64,000 bases of DNA, from NCBI GenBank assembly GCA_031216445.1, contig CM062218.1, positions 2,654,001-2,718,000 on the forward strand, given 5' to 3'. Under the pieces are notes generated by a model. That model made no database searches. It saw nothing but the letters and a program-made list of their open reading frames with translations, and had not been told where the DNA came from. Numbering within the stretch: position 1 is the first letter of the stretch; each line of letters starts with the position of its first letter. Source of the stretch: Lateolabrax maculatus (lineage: Eukaryota; Chordata; Actinopteri; Acropomatiformes; Lateolabracidae). Positions 12,401-24,000 of this stretch are shown here, in pieces. The position numbers and the translations under genes were made by a program.

Positions 12401-13472
12401 AGAAACACACAAGGGATTCTTTCTTGAGCCACCATTTTGTAATGACTGTGTATTTTTGCTAAAATATGTTTGGAACATACTGAGCACATGGACGGACGGT
12501 GGATTATGATGCAGTCCTGGTTGCAGTAATGATCTGTGGTCATTCTGGTATTTTATCTGCTGCAAGATATAAACTTTTCAGAACCACCTTTCAAGCCTAT
12601 AAGGTGAATTTGGGCCATTTTGTTGCGTAATCTTTCAAGTCTGGTAATTCAGGTTTGGTTATTTTCAAACGTAATTTTTAAGAAATGTCTTTCTGTCTTC
12701 GATAAGCTTAGACATAGCCTCAGGTCTCGGGTCATTTTCAGTCAGGATTGGGTCTCAAATTTGGCAGCAACAGTCAAGTAGTCAGGTGACGGGTCCTAAA
12801 GACACGGGGTACAGGTCGGGTTCAGATCTCACTTTCTGAGCTAGATTTGTTTAATGCTCACACAGTCCCAGCTCACATCGCGGGGATGGTGGGCTCTTCC
12901 AGTTTGGGGACCTCAGAAGTTCCTCTTTGCTCTTTACAGACGTTGTTGCTCTGTCACACCACACTGAGGCCAGGAGTGATGGGTAAGGAGGTGGTTGCTG
13001 CCCCAAGTGAAGGAAGCCTCCACTGAACCAAACCTGGCTGTTTTTGGACTGTGGAATAATACACATATAAAATAAAATATTATTGACTGTGTAGGCGAAA
13101 GGCAATGACCAGCCACAACACGAGGGACCAGGTGCTTCACTTTTCAATTTCAGCTCTGGGCTGGACCAACTGAGCTGCCTTTGTTGTCTACACCAAGCAC
13201 AGATGGAGGACTGTTCACCTCGATATCTGTACAGATACTCAGACGACTACCTGTCAAAGCCGCTGGGCATCAGTGTTCACCACCAGGCTTTCATCACTGT
13301 GCAGCCTGCAGCCTTATGAACGTGAACTTTAAGGCACTCTGGTGCTTTTAAAAAAATGTTTTATGTATTAATCTTTAACTGCAAACATTTCTGAGCAGTT
13401 ATTATTCCAACAGAACTTGTGAACTGACAACTGTGGTATCAGCACTTTGCAGAAAGGTGCACAGGGACTCAG
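9446..13472. other. 5' flank, mostly unannotated
   Basis: Contains a (TATAA)n pentanucleotide array at about 9945-9988 and short poly-A runs. The 12700-12850 stretch, with repeated GGGTC/GGGTT words, may be an old repeat. No exon is supported. Open frames near 10451-11240 and 11746-12133 are short, overlap on both strands and match nothing I recognise. Confidence 0.35.
9945..9988. repeat. (TATAA)n minisatellite-like array
   Basis: About eight to nine consecutive TATAA units without interruption. Confidence 0.95.
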
Positions 13473-13670
13473 TTGTCAGTTTATTAGGTACACCTTACAG
13501 CTAAGACTAATGCAGTCTAACACAACAGTCCGGCACTAAATTATACCTGCATGAAGGTTATTATTAGATAGTTTTTGTTGGAACTGTTTTAGAGAGGTGT
13601 TGGTTTGATTGTATTAATCATTTTGAAGACTGCAGTTTGTGGTTCTGTTGAACTGTTTTGTATTATAGTG
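13473..13670 (+). repeat. Interspersed repeat, TTGTCAGTTTATTAGGTACA type
   Basis: Ordered blocks TTATTAGGTACACC, CTAATGCAGTCTAA, CAACAGTCC, CATGAAGGTTATTATT and TTGGAACTGTTTTAGAGAGG match, as recalled, a common teleost dispersed repeat. No coding content. Confidence 0.5.
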
Positions 13671-13953
13671 TTTCAGTGTTTTGCAGGAAGCAACAACTTT
13701 TGGATGCATGTGGACATTAAAATCTGGGTGAAAATCACTTTTCACTTTAACTTTTGATTGAAAATCTGCAAAATCCTTCAAGAATGTCGCAATTATTGAA
13801 TGATAAATTAATCAGGAAACTCCTGGTGACCACACAGGCTTTACAACTACTCTCCACCCAGTGTGTGTGTGTGTGTGTTCATGTTTGATTAGGAGTATCT
13901 GATCTACCTCTGGCAGCTTGACTGTGTTTGTGTTCATGCATGTTTGTGTGTGA

Positions 13954-13957
<4 letters not shown>
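13671..13957. other. Proximal upstream sequence
   Basis: Includes a short GT run at 13861-13878. No TATA box or other core promoter motif stands out. Confidence 0.3.
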
Positions 13958-13993
<36 letters not shown>

Positions 13994-14035
13994 GTCGACA
14001 ATGACTGGGGGAAAAGGAGTGTGTGACGACGGAAA

Positions 14036-14073
<38 letters not shown>

Positions 14074-14297
14074 AGAGAGGAAGCGAAGCGGATGCCACGC
14101 ACATACACACCCTCTCTCTGTCTCACATACGGAGGAGAGGAGGACAGTGAAGAAGAGGAAGACAGAGAGAAGGAGGAGAAGAAGAAGAGGAGGAGAGGGG
14201 AAAGCGCAGAGAGAGTGAGAGAGAAATCCGGGGAGAAATGCCCGCTGGACGGATGGATTTTATTTTCCCCGAGCTGTACGAGCCTCTGTAAGACAAC
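13958..14297 (+). promoter_or_regulatory. fam131b: Probable promoter / 5' UTR of fam131b, purine-rich
   Basis: This stretch directly precedes the start codon. It contains two GA arrays (about 13958-13991 and 14039-14068), then a G/A-rich leader with scattered CpGs. I see no TATA box, so initiation is probably dispersed. The transcription start cannot be placed from sequence alone. The GA arrays may be promoter or leader. The 17-codon upstream ORF at 14238-14291 lies at its 3' end. Confidence 0.4.
14238..14291 (+). CDS. Upstream ORF (17 codons) in the fam131b leader
   Basis: An ATG at 14238 opens a frame encoding MPAGRMDFIFPELYEPL and stops at TAA 14289-14291, only 6 nt before the main ATG at 14298. 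Its start context has G at -3 and C at +4, which is moderate. The main start has A at -3 and G at +4, which is strong. The short spacing leaves little room for re-initiation, so the uORF could damp translation of the main frame or be bypassed by leaky scanning. Whether the transcript includes it depends on the unmapped transcription start. Confidence 0.4.
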   Translation: MPAGRMDFIFPELYEPL

Positions 14298-14325
14298 ATG
14301 GGCTGCATAGGATCCCGGACGATCA
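14298..14325 (+). CDS. fam131b: fam131b coding exon 1
   Basis: Encodes MGCIGSRTI plus the first base of codon 10, followed by a consensus donor GTAAGA. The start was chosen because it gives the MGCIGSRT N-terminus remembered for FAM131B and has a strong context (AACATGG). Gly2/Cys3 suggest dual lipidation and membrane attachment, which is inference. The exon leaves phase 1. Confidence 0.8.
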
Positions 14326-14830
14326 GTAAGAACACACCGCTTTCTATTCTGCCATGTGGAGGGAGGGAGGGAGGATTAAATATAGGAATGCGTGTCTGTG
14401 GCTTTGCAGGGTGGATATGTTGAGAAAAAGGCGCAGGAGAAGATAAATTAGATAATTATAAGAGATGAAGCTGGAGCACTGAGGCACCGGCACAAATAAA
14501 GCTGTAATATTCCTGTAAGACTTTGAGAATAATCCTGCAGGGAGTTGCAGAGCTTCAGATGTGCAACATGGAGTACGGTGTCTTTTTGTGTGGGGTGTAT
14601 AGTGTCTGTACAGTTTACTATAGGGATTACATCTGTGTGTGTGTGGGTGTGTGTGTGGGTATATATGTGTGTGTGTGCGTGTGTGTGTGTGGAGGGGAGA
14701 GGCGGGACAGACAGGCAGCAGGATGTGAGCGGAATAAGATGCGGCTTGACGTTCACGTCTCCACATGGATGACACCGGGAAGGAGGCTGTGTGTGTGTGT
14801 GTGTGTGTATGTGTGTGTGAGAGGAGAGAG

Positions 14831-14920
<90 letters not shown>

Positions 14921-14932
14921 AGAGAGAGAGAG

Positions 14933-15000
<68 letters not shown>

Positions 15001-18000
15001 CCGCCTTGACATAAAACTAAGGTCATTGCATGCTGGGTGTCTGAGAAAATTCCCCTCTCCTCCCTCCTCTCCTGTCTCCTCCTCCCTCCCTCCTTCCACT
15101 CTCTCCCCTCACCCCTTCTTTCTGTCTACCATCTCTCCTTCCTCACCTCTCCTCTCTCTTGTCTCTCTCTACTGTGCGTCATGCAGCGACGTAATAAATT
15201 GAAGACGCAGGCAGTGCACACCAGGTTCCTCACACACACACGCACCCACACACACGCAGAGATATGAGCAGGAAGCTGGGAGCATGACTCGTGCAGGATG
15301 AGTCAGAACCTGGCTCTGTAAACTCAGGTGTGAGTCTGAACGCTCTGCACATGTAGGTCAATTCTGCAAAGTCAACGGTGCCGGCAGCGAGACACACGAT
15401 TCTATACTGTACTTGTGAGGACCGTGGTAGACCTGATGCATTAAACCTACCCCCAACTCAAAGGCTTCTGTCTAACATTAAAGTCAAAATTAAATTAAAA
15501 CTCATTTTACCTAAGGAATCAGAATACATTTCCTTAAAACAAAAAGCGATTGCGGCCTACATGAGTCCACTCCAGGGGGCTGAATGTTTGGTAGCCTACT
15601 GACTCAAAGGTTACTGGTAATTTAACTGGTGCAATATCTGTGTGGGTGGGCACTAAAATAGCTCATAATATCATTCCAATCCCATGCAGGCAGTTAACAA
15701 GCTCGGGGGCCAACATTGTTAGCCGTTGCTTAATCCAATCACGGACTTGCAGATTGCAGAGGTTACCGGACGACTCGGTGCTGTTTCGACAACGTGGTCA
15801 GTCATGAGAGAGAGACAGCCAGTGCTAGTTAGACTCCCACTCTGTTGTATAACTGTGGCTCAGCGGGTTGATTAATCCCTGGCTCCTCCTGTCCACACGT
15901 CCAAGAGTCCTCGAGGAAGACAGTGAACCCCAAATTACTCCGAATGGTTAGGTCAGCGCCTTGGTAGCTCGCTGCCGTCGGTGTGAATGAGAGGGAGATG
16001 GTAAAGCGCTTTGGGTAAAAGCACAATATAAATGCAGTCCATTTACCGATCCGGGACGAACAAAGCACCGAGTGTGCAGGAGCTGCCGGGTTTTGAAAAA
16101 ACACGAACGAAAAGTAATGTAGCAGGAATGAGTTCTGATGTTATCAAACTAGGAGGACTAGTTTCCACTCTCTAAGTAAAATACCATCAGGTCCTCCCAA
16201 TTGTTGAATGTTAGATGCACAGATGTTCTAAATTGCTAAAGGTTCAAAAAAAAAAAAAACCCACCTTGTAGCAACATTTATAGTCATTTAATGGCTTTGA
16301 CGTGCTGGTCAGTCGTCAGCACCAAATTTGACGCTGCATCTCTCACGATAGCTTCAGTATCATTATAGTTTGAATTCCCTATGAGGGGAGAATTCAAATA
16401 TTAGTTCAACTTTAACCCCTAAAATCAAGCCGTGAACCTCAAACAGTCTTTGGAGAAGTGAGGACCAGAACAAAATGTCCTCACTTCACAAAAACGTCCT
16501 CACTCTCAAGGTCTTTGATGGGTCCTCACAAAGATAGAAGCACAAGAGCAAACACACACACACACAGCTTTAAATCTTCTGCAGAAGCCTCTTCACTACA
16601 GACACTAAGACCCAAGAGACACACTTCAAACTGCTCTGCTGTCTGTTCAAGGAAAGCATGGTCACTCCTCTGTGTGTGTGTGTGTATCATCCTTTCCCAT
16701 TAAGCGAAGCATGCGGCTGGTGCGTCCTGACTTCACATGCTCATGTCTGCAGACACACACATTATACATTATACCAGAGAACGATCATCACCACCACCCC
16801 CGTCTATTAAACGCTCCATCAAAGCCTCAAGAGCTCCTTTATGAAAACAAATGGAGGCTGCTGGAGGATTTAAATAAATAAAGGGGAAATTTGACCTTTG
16901 ATTGTCATTGAGCTGGGTGGACGGACGGCGAGGGAGCGATGGAGGTGGTGGTCGGTGTGGGACGATAAGGACAGGGAGAGAGTGGAGGGTTATTTTTGAG
17001 CAGGAGCTCGTGGTGTGAAGAGCCAACACAACGTCCTGGTGTTTTTTGGTTTCGTAAGTGGGTGTGTTCCCCTTTGTGTTCAGCTTTCTCCTCTCATCTT
17101 ATCTCCTCTGGCTGTCCCTCTCTCTCCCCCCTCCCTTCCCTTCCCCTCCTTCTCTCTCCATTATTTGCGGTGTCAGAAGTAGATCAAAGCATATTACGCC
17201 AGCTATGTGCCAGCCACTCTATCTCCCTCCGCTTGATATTCCCATTTTTTGGGAACGTGTGATCCAGACACTGGGAGGAGTGAGGTCGACTAAATCTGCA
17301 GCAATGCTTCAGGTTTTTCTTTCAAATCTGGACTAAACAGGGGAGATGGAGCAATAAAGTGTGGTGTTGTTTAAGAAGGGAAAGTAGAAGAAACAATGCA
17401 TGTTGCAAAACATGTGGATTGAAGCTAAATTGACAAACCTGGATACTTTATGCAAATGTTTGTTTTGCTTCTACATAACTTCAACTTAATGATGTGACTC
17501 TGTTTCCAGTTTAGCGTCGGACACTGCGGGTACTAGTTTCTTTTTTGTTGTGCAAGGCATGCAAGAATGAGTGTCACCTACAGAAAATAATAGTTTGTTA
17601 ACAGAAAATCAAAAGGTAGAAGACATCACAGCTCTGTTCTGTAATTGTTGGATTATCTTTTGGAGGTGCAGTGCAGGAAAACCACATCTCTAAGCAATTG
17701 TATGGATGGATTTTGTGTGACCTTGATCAGGGACACAGTGGCAGCATTGTTGGGACCACTGCACTTATTTTAGTGAGGTGCTGGCTCGCAGGTACTGATG
17801 ATGTCAAAGAAAGGAGGGTAAAGCCGCCGCCTGCAGGATAAAAACATAGTTATGAACATTGTTATCGTAGTTTTTATTGACTTTAAGTCTCAAAGAGAAA
17901 CTGGTAAAACTAATCTCCAAATTTGGTGTGGTAAAAGTAATGATCAAAACAAAAAAGCAGAGGAGAGTGAAAATTCTTCCTATTTCATTCAGATTGAGAA

Positions 18001-21000
18001 TAATTGTTCATATAAACAAACAGCATAAAGAAATATAGAATACTGACAGCCTCCATCCAGGATTACGAGAAAAAACCTGATGCAAAAACCTCTGAAAAAA
18101 GGCAAAAATGTGGAAGATGGACTTGAGAGAAGGCAATAGAGCATCTTCCTCTTCGGTAAGAGGGAGTTGGTAAATTTTTGCAAAATAAATGAACTGTTTT
18201 ATAGCCCAATAAACCCTCCTGTTACAGTAAAAGGACCAGAGGGCCCCTAAAATCAGACCAAAGGAAGGATTAGGAGAGAAAGTTGAAAACAGTGATATTC
18301 TGATATACTGTGTGACAGAGCTTGTTAAATCGGTCAGGATGACCCCCCTCCATCACTCCAATTTATCGCCTGCAGAATATTTCCTGCTGTGTTTCTTCCG
18401 AGGAGCATCTATTCTTACATTAGGCCTCAGTGAGAGCGGCTGCGGCTAAAAATAGATCCGGGGTAAAAGAGGGAGGTCAATGAGAAATGGAGGGAGGGGA
18501 GGGGAGGGGAAATGTTACAGTAAATATGGGTCAACAGCTCTCTCTCTCCTTGTATTTCTTCTTCTCTCATTCACATCTCACCCATGACTTTGTGAGTGAA
18601 TCAAATATCAAAATCAAAGAAACAAAGTCTCTTCTTTCTGGTGAACTGTGGAAAATAACACAATGAATTAGGAAAGATCCAAATGAACGATTCCATTTGT
18701 ATTTTTATTGTTTTACAGTTCTTGCTATTACGTCAGTGATTCTGCAGTATTATCGTGGTCTGGGCCTTCACTGATGTATTGTTTCCCTCAGCTGTGTGCC
18801 ATTTAACCAAAGCATCACCACCTGCCATTACACTCAATTATCCTCCAGTTACAGCAGAGCTGATGTTTAGCAGTCATCACTCAGACAGCAGGACAGTCAC
18901 ATAGAGAGGCTTTCAGCCAGACAGTTGCATCTCCATCTCCACACTTCACAATCAGGGCCAGAGCGGCGATGACTTCTGCAGCCGACAGACGCTTGTACTA
19001 ATAAAAACAATGACAGAAGACAGTCGAGGCGTTTGATGTGCTGAGAGGCTGTAAACTGTCATCCCAGGCCTTCCCAGCACATCTAAAACTGCTTTACCCG
19101 GAAAAACCAAATCGGTACTGCAATGCAGCTGAGTCTAAATGTTCCTAAATATATCTGTTCAGTGGCTAACGTCTCAGGATTCAACATATCAGGCAACTTA
19201 CAGAATTTACACCATTTGGTGTAACTTCTGAGAGACGCCAGTGACCAAATGGTGTAATTTCAGTCGTGAAAGGGAACAATTACTACAAAGCTCTTGCACA
19301 CCAGTTTTCTAAACAGTTGGATCAATACTAACTGGTTCTGACTGTGAAAGAACCACTAATCCTGCACACTGTCGATCACTTGGGCTTGTTTTATTTACAA
19401 CATTTAATTGGTCTGAAGGTCAGAGGACTTTTAGGTTCTTTCACAGTCCTGAGAGGGAAAAAAAAGACCGGATTACACCCTTTCAAGCATTTGATGAATT
19501 TATGTTAGACCTCACTTACTGAATGCAGCTGAGCGGTGCGTGGCATTCAGATGAAGCTGCCTATCCAGCCAGTTGGGCCAGCCACAGCCGGCGCAGTTAC
19601 AATGACGATACAAGACTCTGCCACAGAGTATCTGCTCTTTGCTCGGGCGAGTGAAGGATTCAGAATGGTGTCCCTTGTCAGAGGGCTCAGCAGATTAATG
19701 CAACAGGGCATAATGATAGGTGAAAACCACAGACTGTATAGTAAGTGCACGTAGCCTCAGTGACATCACCCACTGGTTTTTCGCACATTATTTGGACGAG
19801 AGGGTAGCGCTGCCTATATCCTGAATAGCCATTGTAACGGTTTATTAATCACCTGGTAGCCCCGCTCTAAGGCATATGCTGCTTTTTGTGTCTATTTCTG
19901 TCTAAATGAGACCATAATTTACAAAATGAACATCCTGCTGTACTGAAGAAGACTTGAAACTACTGATTGAGACCATAAACTCATTAGGAAAATGTTTCCT
20001 GAGGTAATAAATCAGGTGAGAAGTTGGGTAATTTTCTCATAGACTTCTATACAGTCAGACAGCCAGTGGAGTCGCCCCCTGCTGGCCATTACAGAGAATG
20101 CAGGTTTAAGGATCTTCAGCATATGAATACTGGAACGCCATACAAACACTAGTTTGATTTTTTTTTCTTCAAATCATACAAGATGCACATTTTCTGCAAC
20201 TTTCTACAGCATCTCTCATTCTTCCTCAGTGGATGGAGTTGCCTGTTATGATCTGCCTCCACATCGACCACTTGTTATCACATGACTGTAGATCCATATT
20301 AAGGTCTTGTGATGTAGCTGAGGCATCTCCATTACAACTGAGTAAACATCCACTGAGGAAAACTGAGAGATGCTGTCAGATAGGACATTTTTGTGAAACA
20401 TTCAGAGTAGACTTTTATCGGCTAGACGTGTTGCTGCAACTTGACAGAGAAGAAATATTTGGGCATGGTTGTAATTTCCTAGCCTGGCATCAACTAAACA
20501 ACCAATCAGACCAACGAAATGTCGGAATTACGGCAAACACATATTTCTTATCTACATAAAGTTTGAATCCAGTTTTTTTTTCTTTTTTTAGAGAAAATGT
20601 ACCGTCCGGTTTGTTTATACTTCCTGCCGCAGTAGCCGGCTGTGGAACGCTCCGCATCAGCAGCCGCCATCTTGGTTATTTACGAAGATGCCTGGTAGTC
20701 ATGGTATTAAACCCAACCCATAATAGATAAATGGTTGTGATTGGCTCACCAGATACCAGTTCTTGGGAAATCTGTCTGAATGGGAGAGAGGCCAAACGTA
20801 TCTGCCAGAGCAAATAAAACATAAGCTGCAGATTTTTCTGGTTCCCAGGATAGTAATTTCCCGCTGCTGTCAACAACTTGAATTTCAACTGGGAATGATA
20901 GCTGACGTGTTGACTTGTGGTTTGTGGGGCATTTTAGCAGCAAATGTCTACATGCAGGGAAAGAAGTGGTTCTGTGAAATGACTGATAACACCTCAGGGT

Positions 21001-24000
21001 CATTTAAAATGAAAATAATTCAAAAAGCAGAGATGACTGGTTGGCTACTCCTCTCTGAAGAGAATAAACATATTGGAGGAGATTTTGCCATTGTTGTTTC
21101 ATTCCTTCCACCATCAGAAACTCTGAAAGCCTCAGCCTTTTTTGTCTGGAATAACAGCTCCCAGCAACTGTTTTCAGTTCAACAGATTTCCCTCCAAATA
21201 CGATCCAGTGGTGGCCACTGGGCAGAACAGCATGGAGGTTGTTTGAGGCTGTCTTCCTCACTGCTGCTGCTGCTCTCTTGTTTACAATAATTGCACTAAT
21301 GTAGTGAAGTGCAGCCGGAGAAGGACACTGCAAAACAAAGTGTCAGGTGTTGGTCACCATGACATGAAGACAGGGTTTCATTCAACATCAAAACATCTTT
21401 TTGTGTTTTTGAAAAGCAGGTATGCATAAAAAAAAAAAAAAAGCACAAGGTCATACAGTGAAGCACAGTAGGACTGGTTGTTCTCACTGAGGGTCTAATA
21501 GCAGGTGTTATCATTTCACAGTCATGGCGTGAATCACTTTGCACTAACCCTCATTTGGAGAAAAATTGGGATTTCTGTCTTGTCTTGATGGCTCACAGTC
21601 TCTATTTATTTACTTAACACTTTATAGTAGAGTGCTTTCCTGCTGTTAAAATATGCACAATAGAAATCGAGTCTAGGCAATCTATGCAATCAACATAAGT
21701 TATGAAATAGTATCATTATTAATTAAGGCAGCTATAGTTCTACCTAAAGCTGCTCTAATCAACATTTTTACATTAACAACTGATCAAATCACTATCACAG
21801 TGTTGTGTTTACATCTTCTTGCACGGCCTCCTTTTGATGGATGCAAAGCAAACTTTCGATGCGTCAAAATTAGATATAAAATCAATCAAAAGACATGAGT
21901 GGATGCGAATCCATCCTGGACGGCTCAAGCTGAGGCTCTGAAATTGATTGACATTTCCATCTGTAATAGTCACACTTTAACTCTGTCTCATTTGGCGAGA
22001 CTTAACACACACAGCATCAGTTTCTACAGTCTGTACACTGGCTGTCTGTCACCTTGCAGTCTTAATAATGGGGACAAATATAAGATGCTCCATTAGATGT
22101 TTAAAGATTGTAATAATCTGAACAACCTTTTTACTGTCTTACTTAGAGCATTTAAAAAGAAACTGTCTGCAAAAATAAAAAGGAACTCAGGGATTTAGTC
22201 ACCTGAGTGGAAATCATGAATATTTTGTTCACGTTTCAACCCCGAAGCCCTTAATTAACAGATTTCCTGCTTCGGCATGGTCATTATACAGCATTGGATG
22301 GCTCAATGAGCAGTAATATTGCAGTGTTACTGAGGTTAGCTGTTCACCCACAATTTACATGCCCATAGTGCTGAATGGTGCATTAGACAAAAAGGTCCAA
22401 TGACATGAAAATATAAAAACTATTATGTCATTCTTTTAAAAGTTGCCTCATGACAATCAGCTGTACAGATTTACTGTCAGCTTCCTCATGTATAACATAC
22501 CAATATTACAGGTATAATATTCATGAAATCTATACATCATACAGACGTTTGTTTTTCAATGTTTGTGCCATCTGAGATGTTATCTTATCCCTCAGTCTGA
22601 AAGTGTAGTCATGTTTTGGCTTCGGTGTTTCAGTTGGCAGGAAACAGCGACCAAGAGTAAAGAACAGACTCACAGTTTGGCAGACAGCAGCTCGATTTCC
22701 ACATAAATAAACACAGGTTGGATAATGCAAGTCGCATCTGATGTGACACTCGGCCTGCGCGGTCATCTGTGAATGCAACGCGATCGGAGCGGAGTCCTGC
22801 TGGGTTTATTTTTAGCCAAATCGATTCAGGCCAGTAATGGAAAAAGAAGGTGATGCTTGCTTCAGGCTCGTCTTTTTCTGAGTCTCTCGTTTCCCTGCTT
22901 TCCCCTCTAAATTTGCATCCCAGTGGCTCTGTAACCACGTCCCTGCTCCAGGTTCTCCACATGGAAGCCTGAAGCTGCCGTGCCACATGAATTTTTAGTA
23001 GAGATGTGACAAGCAGTTTGGAAAGTAACTGCTTGAATCTCAGTACTCAAAATTCCTATTAGGGGATGTCAGCAAACTGAATACAGCTTGTGTTCACCCT
23101 CTCAACTGGTCTGTGTTTCTTTATGCAAATGAGACATTAGACAGTAGACATTTACACATATACAAGATTTGTACATGTACATTGACAGACGGAGGGTACA
23201 GTTTTGGCTCTGTCGCCGGCTTCAGCAACCAGGACTGTCCTCACACGTCCATTAATTGTCTTAACTCACTTACCCTCTTCAAGGTCACGGGGGGCTGGAG
23301 TCTGTCCCAGCACACATCGTCCTTTTATAAAAAACGCTTATCAAGACAAGCACTAGAGCTTATCTATTGGCTCTCCACATGCTTCGATAGCAGAGAGCGT
23401 CTCGTTCGGTCTCATGATCCCGTCTGTTTGTCGCTTATTACCTCTGACAAGGAGACTCAGACCCATATGTCTGGTAATTTGCAGGATATCCTGAAAACAG
23501 ACCTCAAAGAAAGTTAGTGGAGAGTTCTGACAAGGACCAAAGAGGAATGGACTGGTTTTTGGTCTGAATAGCGCCACAATATAGCCATTTATAAAGCCCT
23601 TAATATTTATGTTCTTCACTCCAAAACTGACACATAGAAACATAGAACCTTAACTCTATATGGATATATTCATACAGGCCACATCCTTCTCCGTCTACAG
23701 AGATTATTCTAGGTAAACATATTTACCTAAACATATTTAGGCAACCAAAGATATTAATTTACTTTTCGATATTAAAGGAACACAATCAATCTTCTGTTCA
23801 CAAAGCCTTAATATTCTCTGACAGGATTAAGGTATTCTCCAAAAACTGCTTTCTAGTTAAACAATTTAACACTCAGCTGTGTTTGTTCTTCTCTGTCAGG
23901 TGTGTTTGAGGTATCACCTTACACAGGAAAACCCTCCTCCCTCCCCAACTCCAAAATATTGACCGTGTTACCTCTGCTGATGGACCGCGCGTATGTGTGT

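Noticed and set aside
14344..15099. 251-residue minus-strand open frame
   Set aside because: Made of HTHT and SLSL repeats read from the compound GT/GA microsatellite, so it is not a gene.
20763..21290. 175-residue plus-strand open frame
   Set aside because: Lies in probable old repeat sequence, is unrecognised, and the minus strand is open across much of it as well.
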